A DNA stretch of 64,000 nucleotides from Eubacteriaceae bacterium. GTDB taxonomy: Bacteria; Bacillota; Clostridia; Lachnospirales; Lachnospiraceae. The notes below the pieces were generated by a model. It did not search any database, had not been told where the DNA came from, and saw only the letters and a program-made list of their open reading frames with translations. The DNA lies in the NCBI GenBank assembly GCA_910574895.1, contig CAJTDQ010000004.1:124001-188000 (forward strand), given 5' to 3'. Made by a program: the position numbers and the translations under genes. Below are positions 27,369 through 37,054 of this stretch, piece after piece (within the stretch, counting starts at the first letter, position 1; the number at the start of each line of letters is the position of its first letter).

Positions 27369-27661
27369 GTGCCGCACGCAGAAGACGTATACATAGCAAA
27401 CGGATGATTATAGCTATTTCATCAGTAGTAATGGCGTTTTGTATTGTTATGGGAGCTCAAATGATAAAAAAATATAATACTTTAAAAGACTTACAGGAGC
27501 AGGAGAGAAGATTACAAACCCAGTATAAAAAAGAACTTCAACTGTCAGAGGAATTAAAGGACAAAGAAGAGTATGTAAAAACCGATGATTATGTTGAGGA
27601 GATGGCAAGAAATTTAGGTTTGTTATATCCAAATGAAGTAATCTTTAAGCCGGAAGAATAA
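27329..27661 (+). CDS. divIC: DivIC/FtsB-like septum formation initiator
   Basis: 110 residues, single-pass divisome protein. Basic cytoplasmic N-terminus (RATRRLSAARRRRIHSKR), one helix (about residues 26-46), then an extracytoplasmic coiled coil (LKDLQEQERRLQTQYKKELQ) and the family's C-terminal YVEEMARNLGLLYPNEVIF. Works with FtsL and DivIB to bring in FtsW/FtsI. The ATG at 27329 lies inside yabQ and follows AAAGG; a later start would lose the basic tail. Followed by a terminator, so spoIIE is separately transcribed. Confidence 0.92.
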   Translation: MASGNQKRATRRLSAARRRRIHSKRMIIAISSVVMAFCIVMGAQMIKKYNTLKDLQEQERRLQTQYKKELQLSEELKDKEEYVKTDDYVEEMARNLGLLYPNEVIFKPEE

Positions 27662-27668
27662 GAATCAT

Positions 27669-27722
27669 AAAAAATGCATTCAAATGTTAAAAAGAAAATT
27701 AACATTTTGAGTGCATTTTTTA
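27669..27722 (+). terminator. yabPQ-divIC terminator
   Basis: A long stem pairs 27669-27690 with 27699-27721, 21-22 bp with one mismatch and one bulge, and ends in TTTTTT. It isolates spoIIE from the upstream genes. Confidence 0.85.
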
Positions 27723-27732
27723 TTTAAGTTCA

Positions 27733-27798
27733 TGTCGAAATGTTTAACGATTCTCAGACATTATTTTGACAAAAAATTAAAAAATGAATTTGTATACT
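27733..27798 (+). promoter_or_regulatory. spoIIE promoter: Spo0A box plus sigma-A hexamers with 21-bp spacer
   Basis: A perfect Spo0A box TGTCGAA (27733-27739) precedes TTGACA (27766-27771) and TATACT (27793-27798), which are 21 bp apart rather than 17. Bacillus spoIIE and spoIIG promoters have the same feature (consensus hexamers, 21-22-bp spacer, Spo0A~P activation). TTTGACA over the -35 also resembles a 0A box on the minus strand with one mismatch. Confidence 0.8.
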
Positions 27799-27832
27799 AC
27801 CATGCAGAAAACAGTAAGGGAGGATGCAAATT

Positions 27833-29536
27833 ATGCAGAAGATATTGAAACCAATACTATTACTAATGATAGGTCTGGTGTTATGCACACTGCCAATGCT
27901 TGGATATTATTCTATGGGAGAAAGCTGGTATGCAGCATTGTGTCAGGTAAAAGGACTTCCTATAATAGCGTTGCCAATGATGATTTATACGATTTTTGCA
28001 AATGGCGGTTGGCTTGCAGCAATGAAATATGGAACAATCATGATAACTACAGGAATATGTGCTACACAGTATAGAAGATTATGCACAAATTATAATCCAT
28101 ACATAACAGCATTCATCGCTACAATAACTACAGTTTTTATGGAAGCGCTGGACTGGTCACTAAATGGAATGGTAAAAGTAGAGTTATACGGATTAGCACC
28201 AATCGTTATGTTGACATGGTCTATGTCGGTGATTTTTTCTTATTTTGTTGATAAATTGTTAAATTACATGCCAAAGAAAAAGACGATACAGGAGGAGATA
28301 GACAAACAGCAGTTAGTGAAAAACGAATGCATTATGCGAACATCCAGAGCATTTAAAAATCTGGCATCGGAAATTAAAAAAATGTCAGGCATAGATTATG
28401 ATTATAATGTTTCAGTGGAGGGAATTGTATCCAGGGAAATTGCTCAAAGCGCATGCAGAGGATGCGAAAATGGACAAATACAATATTTAGAGAGAGCAAA
28501 AATCAATTATCTTTGGTACAACAAAATGCTGGAAACGAGAGAGGCTATGGCAGTGCAGTTCAATGAGATGGCTAAATTAATGGAAAATTATACCAAGCCC
28601 ATTTATGAAGAAAAAAGAGCATTGTTTGGAATGGATGATTATATAAAACATAAGTTAAGAGAGCAAAAAATTGTCGCAAGGAAAATTTTTATAAATGAAA
28701 ACAGCAAGGGAATGTTAGAAGTAAGACTTTATGCAAAAAAAAGAAAGAAATCAAATATTCCCGCAGATATTATTAAGAGTGTAATATCGGAAGCCGTTGG
28801 AAAAAAAGTTAGGCTGTCGGAAGAATGTCTGCTTGATGTGACAGAGGAATATAATGAATATGTTTTGTTTGAGGAAGTAAATTTTATGACAATCAGCGGA
28901 ACCGCCAGACAGACAAAAGGGAGTGAAGATTATTCCGGAGATAATTTTGCTGTCATGAGTTTAGACAGCGGGCAGACATTTATGAGCATCTGTGATGGAA
29001 TGGGTTCCGGAAAGCGGGCAAAAAAATATAGTGAGATTGTAATTGACTTGTTAGAAAAAATGATTGACAGCGGGTTTGAAGAAAGCACGATATTAAAATT
29101 AGCAAATTCAATTATGCTTACGGGAAATCAATGGCAGGAGCCGGCAACGGTAGACATGGCTTTGATTGACCAGTATTCAGGAATCTGCCAGTTTTTAAAA
29201 CTGGGTGCAGCATGTACTTATATAAAGAGAGGAAACTGGGTAGAATGTATCAAGTCCACATCACTTCCTATGGGAGTGCTGGAAGAGGTGGATATGGAGA
29301 CCATTACCAAAAAACTCTATGATGGAGATTTTGTAATTATGGTGTCAGATGGAATCGTGGATGCGTTAGACTGTCCGGATAAAGAGGAGGCGATGGGAAG
29401 AATTATTATGGATATTCACACTGCAAATCCGAAACAGATGGCAATTAGTGTGCTGAGTCAGGCGTTAGCAAAATGTAAGGGAGTGCCGGAAGATGATATG
29501 ACCGTTATTTGTACAGGAATATGGGAAAAGGTTTGA
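27833..29536 (+). CDS. spoIIE: SpoIIE-like PP2C phosphatase with reduced membrane domain
   Basis: 567 residues against ~827 in Bacillus. The membrane part is only ~150 residues with about five helices instead of ten; then a central oligomerisation region and the C-terminal PP2C phosphatase: SGDNFAVMSLDSG, SICDGMGSGKRA, ATVDMALID, VMVSDGIVDALD. It dephosphorylates SpoIIAA to activate sigma-F in the forespore and helps place the polar septum. ATG at 27833 is chosen because AGGGAGG is 9 bases upstream; the ATG at 27824 touches the SD. Its own Spo0A-type promoter lies upstream. Confidence 0.92.
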   Translation: MQKILKPILLLMIGLVLCTLPMLGYYSMGESWYAALCQVKGLPIIALPMMIYTIFANGGWLAAMKYGTIMITTGICATQYRRLCTNYNPYITAFIATITTVFMEALDWSLNGMVKVELYGLAPIVMLTWSMSVIFSYFVDKLLNYMPKKKTIQEEIDKQQLVKNECIMRTSRAFKNLASEIKKMSGIDYDYNVSVEGIVSREIAQSACRGCENGQIQYLERAKINYLWYNKMLETREAMAVQFNEMAKLMENYTKPIYEEKRALFGMDDYIKHKLREQKIVARKIFINENSKGMLEVRLYAKKRKKSNIPADIIKSVISEAVGKKVRLSEECLLDVTEEYNEYVLFEEVNFMTISGTARQTKGSEDYSGDNFAVMSLDSGQTFMSICDGMGSGKRAKKYSEIVIDLLEKMIDSGFEESTILKLANSIMLTGNQWQEPATVDMALIDQYSGICQFLKLGAACTYIKRGNWVECIKSTSLPMGVLEEVDMETITKKLYDGDFVIMVSDGIVDALDCPDKEEAMGRIIMDIHTANPKQMAISVLSQALAKCKGVPEDDMTVICTGIWEKV

Positions 29537-29578
29537 TAAGCCTGGGAATTTGACAGAAAAACCAGCATCAAGTATCAT

Positions 29579-30937
29579 ATGGATATGATGAGAAAAGTGT
29601 TAGATTTTGTAAATAAAAATAATATATTTAAACATGGTGACAGCGTCATACTGGGAGTCTCAGGAGGTGCTGATTCTGTCTGCATGCTGCATTTGCTGAA
29701 TTCATTAAAAGAGGATTTGGGAATCGAGTTGACTGTAGTACATGTCGATCATGGAATAAGAGGGATTGAGGCAGAGCGGGATGCAGAATTTGTAGAGCAT
29801 ATTTCAGAGGAATTAGGCGTAGAATGTAAGATATTTCATATTGATATTCCAGCTATTGCCAGAGAAAAGAAGATGTCAGAAGAAGAAACCGGAAGAATAG
29901 AAAGATATGCGGTGTTCGAGTCTGTGGCAGAGGAAATCGGTGCAAATAAAATTGCAGTGGCACATAATCTTAATGATAATAGTGAGACGGTGTTATTCAA
30001 TTTGTTTCGGGGGAGTAAATTAAAGGGAATGACTGGAATTCCGGTGAAAAGGGGGAAAATTATCAGACCATTACTCTGCCTGACAAGAAAGGAAATAGAA
30101 GGATATTTAGAAAAACATCATTTAGATTATTGTATAGACAGTACAAATAAAGAGACACAATATAGCAGAAATAAGCTGCGATTGGATATATTACCCTATA
30201 TTAAGGAGAATATTAACAGTAAGGCAGAAGAACACATTGTAAATACTGCACAAAGTCTCAGGGAGGTATATGACTATATTGAATGCCAGACAGATGAGGC
30301 CTATGAGAATTATGTAAAAAATAATATTATTTTGAATGAATCAAAGGACTTACCATCTGTTATATTAAAAGAGGTTGTCAGGCGGTGGATTTTTAACAAT
30401 ACAGGTAGTTTAAAGGACATTACAGCGACACATATTGACATGGTTATCTCGTTATTGCATAACAGTGTCTCAAAAAAAATAGAGATTCCATGTTCATTCA
30501 TTATTAAAAAGGGATATCAGGGAATAGAATTAGGAGAGAGGGAAGAGCCAAAGAAAAAAATCGGGCAGGTTTTATTAGAGGACAATAAAATAAATCAAGT
30601 AGAAGAATTTTCTGTTTCTTTTGAGAAATCAAGTATAAACAAAGAGAATGTACCCGATTTAATGTATACGAAATGGTTTGATTATGATAAAATAAATAAG
30701 TTACTATTAAGAAATCGTCAGCCGGGCGATTACATTATCATAGATAAAAAAGGCGGAAAAAAGAAATTAAAAGACTATTTTATTGATGAGAAAGTCCCAA
30801 GGGCAAAGCGTGATGAGATATTATTACTGGCTGATGGAAGTCATATTGTATGGATTGTAGGATATAGAATCAGTGAATACTTTAAGGTTTCCGATGAAAC
30901 AAAAAATATAATAAAGATAGCATATGATAAGGAGTAG
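29579..30937 (+). CDS. tilS: tRNA(Ile)-lysidine synthase
   Basis: 452 residues. N-terminal PP-loop ATPase (VILGVSGGADSVCMLHLL) with VHVDHGIRG and AVAHNLNDNSETVLFNLFRGS, a middle substrate domain, and a C-terminal TilS domain (RNRQPGDYIIIDKKGGKKKL). Makes lysidine at C34 of tRNA-Ile(CAU), essential for AUA decoding, which is frequent in this AT-rich genome. The SD before 29579 is weak; ATGs at 29585 and 29588 are alternatives. Overlaps nothing downstream: hpt begins 4 bases after its stop. Confidence 0.95.
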   Translation: MDMMRKVLDFVNKNNIFKHGDSVILGVSGGADSVCMLHLLNSLKEDLGIELTVVHVDHGIRGIEAERDAEFVEHISEELGVECKIFHIDIPAIAREKKMSEEETGRIERYAVFESVAEEIGANKIAVAHNLNDNSETVLFNLFRGSKLKGMTGIPVKRGKIIRPLLCLTRKEIEGYLEKHHLDYCIDSTNKETQYSRNKLRLDILPYIKENINSKAEEHIVNTAQSLREVYDYIECQTDEAYENYVKNNIILNESKDLPSVILKEVVRRWIFNNTGSLKDITATHIDMVISLLHNSVSKKIEIPCSFIIKKGYQGIELGEREEPKKKIGQVLLEDNKINQVEEFSVSFEKSSINKENVPDLMYTKWFDYDKINKLLLRNRQPGDYIIIDKKGGKKKLKDYFIDEKVPRAKRDEILLLADGSHIVWIVGYRISEYFKVSDETKNIIKIAYDKE

Positions 30938-30941
30938 AGTT

Positions 30942-31466
30942 ATGATACATAAGATTACGGAATATATCAGTGAAGAACAGTTAGAAAAAAGAATTCGTGA
31001 ACTGGCAGCTCAGATTAGCAAAGATTATGCGAAGAAAGAAATCAGATTAATCTGCATTTTAAAAGGAAGTGTATTTTATACATGTGAGCTGGCAAAAAGA
31101 ATTACTGTTCCGATTACACTTGATTTTATGAGTGTTTCCAGTTATGGCTCAGGAACAGAGAGTTCAGGAAATATTAAAATTAACAAGGATCTTGATGAGA
31201 GTATTGAGGGAAGGGATGTCATTGTCGTGGAAGACATTATTGATTCAGGAAATACGTTAAGCAGATTAATTCCAATGTTAAAAGAGAGAAAACCGGCAAG
31301 CCTGAAGATAACAACATTATTGGATAAACCGGAACGAAGAGAAGTAGATGATGTGCAGGTAGATTATGTTGGATTTGAGATAGAGGATAAATTCGTAGTC
31401 GGTTATGGTCTTGATTACGACCAGAGTTACAGAGATTTACCATATATTGGAATTGTAGAATTATAA
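30942..31466 (+). CDS. hpt: Hypoxanthine phosphoribosyltransferase
   Basis: 174 residues. PRPP-binding loop [16 protein letters not shown], metal/PPi loop [12 protein letters not shown], and [11 protein letters not shown] flexible loop. Salvages hypoxanthine/guanine. ATG at 30942 is chosen because AAGGAG (30929-30934) is 7 bases upstream; an in-frame ATG at 30924 lies within tilS. The tilS-hpt-ftsH order is the conserved Firmicute arrangement, where Hpt and TilS may regulate ftsH expression in Bacillus. Confidence 0.96.
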   Translation: MIHKITEYISEEQLEKRIRELAAQISKDYAKKEIRLICILKGSVFYTCELAKRITVPITLDFMSVSSYGSGTESSGNIKINKDLDESIEGRDVIVVEDIIDSGNTLSRLIPMLKERKPASLKITTLLDKPERREVDDVQVDYVGFEIEDKFVVGYGLDYDQSYRDLPYIGIVEL

Positions 31467-31489
31467 TATTTGCATTTGAGGAGGCAGTT

Positions 31490-33319
31490 TTGAATAATAA
31501 TAAGAGCAGATTAGGGAAAATATATTTAGTAGTTTTTATATTGCTATTAATATATTTAGTCTATAGTTTTAGCAAGGATTTTGTAAAAAGTGATTATGCA
31601 TATAGTGATTTTCTGGCGGACCTTAGGGCTGGAAGTGTAAAAGAGTTAACAATTAAACAGAATAAAGAGGTTCCAACAGGAAAATTAGTGGTACATTTAA
31701 AGAATAATGAGTCTAAGGTTGTGTATGTACCGGATGTAAACAAAGTTATAGAAGAAGTAGAGCAAATAAAAAAAGAAAGTAATGTAACATTAAAGCCACA
31801 TATTCCGGATGTCGACAGGGACAGTATTTTTTTAACTACGATATTACCAATGCTGCTATTAGGTGTTGTAGTTGTTGTGGTACTTATGATGATGAATGCT
31901 AATGCCGGTGGCGGCGGAGGCAAGATGGCGAATTTTGGAAAGAGCCGTGCAAGAATGGTGATTGAAATCAAAAATATGGACTTTTCGAAGGTTGCCGGAC
32001 TTGAGGAAGAAAAGGAAGAGCTTGAAGAGATTGTAGATTTCTTAAAAGAGCCGAAAAAATATATTAATTTAGGAGCAAGAATTCCGAAAGGTGTGTTGCT
32101 GGAGGGACCTCCGGGTACAGGTAAGACACTGCTTGCCAAGGCTACAGCCGGTGAGGCTGGTGTACCGTTCTTTACAATATCGGGTTCTGACTTTGTGGAA
32201 ATGTTTGTAGGTGTGGGTGCATCCCGTGTGAGGGATTTATTTGCACAGGCAAAGAAAAATGCACCATGTATTGTGTTTATTGATGAGATAGATGCAGTGG
32301 CAAGAAGACGAGGAACCGGAATGGGCGGTGGACATGATGAACGTGAGCAGACACTGAACCAGATGCTTGTTGAGATGGACGGTTTTGGTGTCAATGAAGG
32401 TATTATCGTTATGGCAGCAACAAATCGTGTAGATATTCTGGACCCTGCGATTTTGAGACCCGGACGTTTTGACAGAAAGGTTATGGTAGGAAGACCGGAT
32501 GTGAAGGGCAGAACAGAGATTCTGGAAGTCCATGCTAAGAATAAGCCTGTGGGAGATGATGTTGATTTGGAACAGATTGCCCGCATTACAGCAGGATTTA
32601 CAGGAGCAGATTTAGAGAACTTATTAAATGAAGCAGCGATACTGGCAGCGAAGGCAGAAAAAGCATTTATTACACAGGCTGAAATTAATCAGGCAATGAT
32701 TAAGGTTGGTATTGGTAAGGAAAAGAAAAGCAAAATAATTTCTGAAAAGGAAAAGAGAATTACTGCTTATCATGAAGCTGGTCATGCAATTTTGTTCCAT
32801 GTATTACCGGATGTAGGACCGGTTCATACAGTATCTATTATTCCTACCGGAGCAGGTGCGGCAGGATATACAATGCCTCTTCCCGAAAAGGATGAGATGT
32901 TCCTGACAAAAGGAAAGATGTTACAGGAAATAATGGTCAGCCTGGGAGGACGTATTGCAGAAGAATTAATATTAGATGATATTACAACAGGTGCTTCTCA
33001 GGATATTAAGCAGGCTACGGCAGCTGCCAAAGCAATGGTTACCAAATATGGTTTTTCAGAGAAGTTAGGTCTGATTAACTATGATGATGATTCGGATGAT
33101 GTGTTTATCGGAAGAGACCTGGCACATTCTAAAGGATATGGTGAGACGACAGCTTCCGCAATCGATGAAGAGGTCCGCAATATTGTTGAGGATTGTTATA
33201 GCAAGGCAAAAGAGATTATTGGTAAACATTTAAAACAATTACATGCTTCTGCAGATTTATTATTAGAAAAAGAAAAGATTGGACAGGAAGAATTTGAAGC
33301 ACTGTTCGATGAAGTATAG
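31490..33319 (+). CDS. ftsH: ATP-dependent zinc metalloprotease FtsH
   Basis: 609 residues. TTG start with GAGGAGG upstream. Two membrane helices (about 9-26 and 120-142) flank a short outer domain; then AAA+ ATPase (Walker [14 protein letters not shown], Walker [15 protein letters not shown], second region [18 protein letters not shown]) and zinc protease [10 protein letters not shown] with the third ligand Asp in the [12 protein letters not shown] segment. Degrades unassembled membrane proteins and regulators. Completes the tilS-hpt-ftsH trio. Confidence 0.97.
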   Translation: MNNNKSRLGKIYLVVFILLLIYLVYSFSKDFVKSDYAYSDFLADLRAGSVKELTIKQNKEVPTGKLVVHLKNNESKVVYVPDVNKVIEEVEQIKKESNVTLKPHIPDVDRDSIFLTTILPMLLLGVVVVVVLMMMNANAGGGGGKMANFGKSRARMVIEIKNMDFSKVAGLEEEKEELEEIVDFLKEPKKYINLGARIPKGVLLEGPPGTGKTLLAKATAGEAGVPFFTISGSDFVEMFVGVGASRVRDLFAQAKKNAPCIVFIDEIDAVARRRGTGMGGGHDEREQTLNQMLVEMDGFGVNEGIIVMAATNRVDILDPAILRPGRFDRKVMVGRPDVKGRTEILEVHAKNKPVGDDVDLEQIARITAGFTGADLENLLNEAAILAAKAEKAFITQAEINQAMIKVGIGKEKKSKIISEKEKRITAYHEAGHAILFHVLPDVGPVHTVSIIPTGAGAAGYTMPLPEKDEMFLTKGKMLQEIMVSLGGRIAEELILDDITTGASQDIKQATAAAKAMVTKYGFSEKLGLINYDDDSDDVFIGRDLAHSKGYGETTASAIDEEVRNIVEDCYSKAKEIIGKHLKQLHASADLLLEKEKIGQEEFEALFDEV

Positions 33320-33331
33320 AAGGTATAGAGA

Positions 33332-35353
33332 ATGATTCATCAGGATTTATTATTTCATGACGGAACAAGGCAGTTTTGTCGTTATAAAAGGGAAGAAAAA
33401 ACATATGAGATTATCCTCAGAGCAAAAAAAGGCACTATAACAGGTGCCTTTGTATGCGTTAATGGGGAAGAAAAAAATATGCAGTTAAGGGAAACAGAGG
33501 AAAGGTTTGAATATTATGCGGCTGTTCTGGATGATTCCGAAAAAATGTATTCCTATTATTTTAAAGTTTTCAATGGTCAGGATGTAATATATTTTAATAT
33601 GCTTGGCATTAGCAGTGAAGTGCCAGAAGAAGGGAAGTTTGAATTAACATCAGGATTTGATACACCCGACTGGGCAAAAGGTGCTGTTATGTATCAGATT
33701 ATGGTGGATAGATTCTGTAATGGAGATACATCGAATGACGTTGTCGATAATGAGTATGTGTATATTGGAAAAGGTGTATCAGCGATAAAAGACTGGAATG
33801 AAATACCTGCAGCAGACGGCACCAGACAATTTTATGGTGGAGATTTGCAGGGGGTAATAGATAAACTGGATTATCTACAAAAATTAGGCGTTGAAGTAAT
33901 TTATTTTAATCCGCTATTTGTGTCACCATCCAATCATAAATATGATACACAGGATTATGATTATATTGATCCACATTTCGGAAAGATTTTAAATGATGGT
34001 GGAAACACTGTAGACATGTATGATACAGACAATAAAAGCGCCGAAAGATATAAGGTACGTACAACAGATTTGGAAAATCTTGAGGCAAGTAACCAGTTAT
34101 TTATTGAACTGGTTGGGAAGGCCCATGAGCGTGGCATAAAGATTATTATAGATGGTGTATTTAATCATTGCGGTTCATTTAATAAATGGTTAGACAGGGA
34201 AGAGATATATCGGGGAAATAGTGATTATCAGACAGGAGCATATGAGAGCAAGGAGAGTCCTTATCATTCTTATTTTAAATTTACAGGAGAAAACTGGCCG
34301 GATAATGGAGAGTATGAAGGCTGGTGGGGGTTTGATACACTTCCAAAATTAAATTATGAGGGCAGTGAAAAACTTTGTAATTATATTTTGGAAATTGCTA
34401 AAAAGTGGGTTTCTCCACCTTTTAATGTGGATGGCTGGAGATTGGATGTTGCTGCTGATTTATCCCATAGTTCAGAGTTTAATCATAGTTTTTGGAAGAG
34501 ATTCAGAAAAGCTGTGAAAGAGGCAAATCCGGATGCTATTATATTGGCAGAACATTATGGTGATGCACATTCATGGCTGATGGGAGATGAATGGGATACT
34601 GTAATGAATTACGATGCCTTTATGGATCCGGTTACATGGTTTTTGACAGGGGTAGATAAACATTCTGACAATGCTAATCCGGATATGCGTGGCAATGGAG
34701 AGATTTTTTATAAAACAATGCAATACCAGATGTCAAGAATGCAGAATCAGTCTTTACTGGTAGCGATGAATGAATTATCAAATCATGATCATTCCAGATT
34801 TATGACAAGAACAAATAAAATGGTAGGAAGAACCGGAACAGCAGGTGCAAAGGCTGCCGGTGAAAATGTTGACAAGGCAATATTTAAACAGGGAGTTGTA
34901 ATGCAGATGACACTGCCCGGTGCACCGACATTGTATTATGGGGATGAGGCAGGAGTATGTGGATGGACAGACCCTGACAATAGAAGGACATACCCATGGG
35001 GAAAAGAAGACTTGGAGATTATGGAGTTTTATCGAGAGGCAATCTGTTTACACAAGCAGAATAAAGTACTGAAAATTGGTTCTTATATGCCTTTGATAGC
35101 GGACAAAGATATCATCTGTTATGGAAGATTTTTAGAGAATGAAGCAGTTGTGACAGCAGTTAATACTTCTGATGAAGATAAGATACTTCAGATACCGGTG
35201 TGGATGTTGGGAAATAATAGTGCCATATGGATAAGATTGTTAGAGACCAGCCGGGAATTTTATAATTGTGGAAGAATTATGGTAAACGCTGATGGTGGAA
35301 ATCTTTCTATTTCAGTAAAAGGAAATAGTTCTGTAGTTTATAAAAATAAGTAG
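33332..35353 (+). CDS. GH13 alpha-glucanase, neopullulanase/cyclomaltodextrinase type
   Basis: 673 residues without a signal peptide, so cytoplasmic. N-terminal CBM34-like beta domain (residues ~1-105), then the (beta/alpha)8 barrel starting WAKGAVMYQIMVDRFCNGD; catalytic residues in VDGWRLDVAADLSH (Asp nucleophile), ILAEHYGDAHSW (Glu acid/base) and NELSNHDHSRF (third Asp). Hydrolyses imported maltodextrins or cyclodextrins. The start is 12 bp after ftsH. The LMGDEWDTVMNYDAF block and GDEAGVCGWTDPDNRR are typical of this GH13_20-like group. No transporter is adjacent. Confidence 0.93.
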   Translation: MIHQDLLFHDGTRQFCRYKREEKTYEIILRAKKGTITGAFVCVNGEEKNMQLRETEERFEYYAAVLDDSEKMYSYYFKVFNGQDVIYFNMLGISSEVPEEGKFELTSGFDTPDWAKGAVMYQIMVDRFCNGDTSNDVVDNEYVYIGKGVSAIKDWNEIPAADGTRQFYGGDLQGVIDKLDYLQKLGVEVIYFNPLFVSPSNHKYDTQDYDYIDPHFGKILNDGGNTVDMYDTDNKSAERYKVRTTDLENLEASNQLFIELVGKAHERGIKIIIDGVFNHCGSFNKWLDREEIYRGNSDYQTGAYESKESPYHSYFKFTGENWPDNGEYEGWWGFDTLPKLNYEGSEKLCNYILEIAKKWVSPPFNVDGWRLDVAADLSHSSEFNHSFWKRFRKAVKEANPDAIILAEHYGDAHSWLMGDEWDTVMNYDAFMDPVTWFLTGVDKHSDNANPDMRGNGEIFYKTMQYQMSRMQNQSLLVAMNELSNHDHSRFMTRTNKMVGRTGTAGAKAAGENVDKAIFKQGVVMQMTLPGAPTLYYGDEAGVCGWTDPDNRRTYPWGKEDLEIMEFYREAICLHKQNKVLKIGSYMPLIADKDIICYGRFLENEAVVTAVNTSDEDKILQIPVWMLGNNSAIWIRLLETSREFYNCGRIMVNADGGNLSISVKGNSSVVYKNK

Positions 35354-35388
35354 TTCGTAATTGAGCGGTTTTATAAATATATAAAAAT

Positions 35389-35424
35389 AAAAAAGTGATT
35401 TCATTAAGAAATCACTTTTTTTAT
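35389..35424. terminator. Bidirectional terminator between convergent genes
   Basis: AAAAAGTGATTTC (35390-35402), ATTAA loop, GAAATCACTTTTT (35408-35420). A- and T-runs on both sides let it serve the rightward GH13 gene and the leftward small surface gene. Confidence 0.88.
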
Positions 35425-35426
35425 AA

Positions 35427-35693
35427 TTAATTTGCTTTTGCACTTTCTTTTTTGGCTACGAGCATAACACCTGCTGCTGTAATTAGTGCAATCATAGGAA
35501 TTGCTGTTTCAACACCAGTTTTTGGTGATTTATCAGAACCGTTTGGATTGTTTGGTACTGAACTTCCACCATCTGTTGTTTCTTCTTCAGTAGGTTTTAC
35601 AGTTCCGGCTGGACTAACTTTTGCAAAACAAGTAGTAGCAAATGAAAATGTCAATATTAATGTAGCTATTAAAACTAAAATACTTTTTTTCAT
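35427..35693 (-). CDS. Very small sortase-anchored surface protein (SPKTG)
   Basis: 88 residues. Signal peptide MKKSILVLIATLILTFSFAT ending CFA-K, then ~35 residues rich in Pro, Ser, Thr, Gly and Glu, the sorting motif SPKTG, a hydrophobic helix (IPMIALITAAGVMLVA) and KKE..K tail. After sortase cleavage only ~40 residues would remain on the wall. The MKKS start (35693) has GGAGG 8 bases upstream; an earlier ATG lacks one. Its own near-consensus promoter suggests strong expression. SPxTG is a typical clostridial sortase motif and a class B sortase gene lies in the same leftward module. Function unknown. Confidence 0.82.
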   Translation of the reverse strand: MKKSILVLIATLILTFSFATTCFAKVSPAGTVKPTEEETTDGGSSVPNNPNGSDKSPKTGVETAIPMIALITAAGVMLVAKKESAKAN

Positions 35694-35732
35694 GATATAT
35701 ACCTCCATCGAAATTAATAAACACTCTATACA

Positions 35733-35760
35733 ATTATACACAATAAAAGAGAAAAATCAA
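35733..35760 (-). promoter_or_regulatory. Promoter of the SPKTG protein gene
   Basis: On the minus strand TTGATT (35755-35760), 16-bp spacer, TATAAT (35733-35738), then a ~35-nt leader to the start codon. Confidence 0.65.
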
Positions 35761-35782
35761 TATTTTTTTGTTTTTTAATATT

Positions 35783-37054
35783 TTAATCTATTCTTGTGTA
35801 ATAAAAGTCTAATACAGTTTCAAATAATGGTTTTTTATCAATTTTAAACTGAGCAGCTGCATCAGTAGGGTTATCTATATATTTACCATTCGTTATTTTC
35901 ATATTAAGACCTGTGAATTTAGTAGCCAGTGATGAAGCTAAGTAAGTAAGTATCGGCATCTTAATATTTGTTACAGTATAATCAGATGAATGTTGATATA
36001 GTTTTATCGGAACCTGTAAATCCTTTTTAATTGCAGGAACAATCTGATTTGCAAACGAATTAATATATAATCTCTGGCATGCCATACGTCTCAGGTTGTC
36101 GTCTAATAAACTTGTATCTCTGTGTCTGACAAATTCTTCTGCCATATCACCTTTAATAGTAGTCTGTTGTCCTTTTACAAAACTGCCAAAGGTATATTCC
36201 GGTGTCAATGTTACCCCACCAATGTCATCATTTAAGATTTTAATTGCGTCTAAATTAATCGCATAGTATGCATTAATAGGAACATTATATAGCAGACGTT
36301 CGACTGCTGTGACCTGATTTTCTGCACTGAGGGTTTTTCCATCTCCATATGCATAAGCTAAACATAACTGGGTAGTGGTAGTATCGTAATATTTTCCACC
36401 CGCATCGTATCTGCTGATATCAGTCATTGTATCACGGTTTAAGCTTAGAACTTTAATTTCACCATTTAATGCATTGTATGTAAATAAATATAAAGCATCT
36501 GCCTGACCTGCTGTACCCGCAATAGCATTTTCTTTTAACTCGCGATTGTCAATACCCATAAATAGCACACTGGCAATATTTTCGTTAAATTGATATGTGT
36601 GTCCATTGTAATAAATAATCCGCCCATTATCATCATAATCAATCCCATCAGGAACAGTAATATTTAAGTTGTCATAGTTCAGCATTGCCTGTTTTCCTAA
36701 ATATCTTAATATAAAAAATGTTGAAATCACCCCAATAATCAGGCATATAAAGAAAATTAAAATTCCAATTAAAAATTTCTTTTTTTTGCTCCATTTCTTC
36801 TTTGGAGTTTTTTTCTGTTTACCTTTCTGGTTCTTCTCCTTACTGTCAGATAAATGTTCAGAATGGGAAGAGTGGTGATGTGAATGTCCGGAGCTGTGGT
36901 GGTGATGCCCATGGCGATGCTGTTGATATTTTTCTTCTACTAAATCCCAGTCTACGTCAAATCCCTGAGGATCATCTGTATCTTTGATTGCTTCATCCGG
37001 AACTAATTCAATGTTACTATATAATTCATCGTATTTTTTAATTTGTTTGCTCAT
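35783..37054 (-). CDS. LytR-CpsA-Psr (LCP) family protein with His-rich N-terminus
   Basis: 423 residues, type II membrane protein. The cytoplasmic N-terminal ~85 residues include a stretch with more than a dozen His (HRHGHHHHSSGHSHHHSSH) and a Lys-rich stop-transfer region, then one helix (FLIGILIFFICLIIGVIS) and the outer LCP domain: VLFMGIDNRE, LSLNRDTMTDI, AYYAINLDAIKILND, EEFVRHRDTSLLDDNLRR. LCP enzymes transfer lipid-linked glycopolymers (wall teichoic acid, capsule) to peptidoglycan. The His cluster is not part of the family and could bind metal. It overlaps the upstream sortase gene by 17 bp. Confidence 0.93.
   Translation of the reverse strand: MSKQIKKYDELYSNIELVPDEAIKDTDDPQGFDVDWDLVEEKYQQHRHGHHHHSSGHSHHHSSHSEHLSDSKEKNQKGKQKKTPKKKWSKKKKFLIGILIFFICLIIGVISTFFILRYLGKQAMLNYDNLNITVPDGIDYDDNGRIIYYNGHTYQFNENIASVLFMGIDNRELKENAIAGTAGQADALYLFTYNALNGEIKVLSLNRDTMTDISRYDAGGKYYDTTTTQLCLAYAYGDGKTLSAENQVTAVERLLYNVPINAYYAINLDAIKILNDDIGGVTLTPEYTFGSFVKGQQTTIKGDMAEEFVRHRDTSLLDDNLRRMACQRLYINSFANQIVPAIKKDLQVPIKLYQHSSDYTVTNIKMPILTYLASSLATKFTGLNMKITNGKYIDNPTDAAAQFKIDKKPLFETVLDFYYTRID

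Noticed and set aside
31594-32586. 330-codon open frame on the minus strand inside ftsH
   Set aside because: Antisense shadow of ftsH; low-complexity Ser/Thr/Pro-rich translation with no SD and no family.
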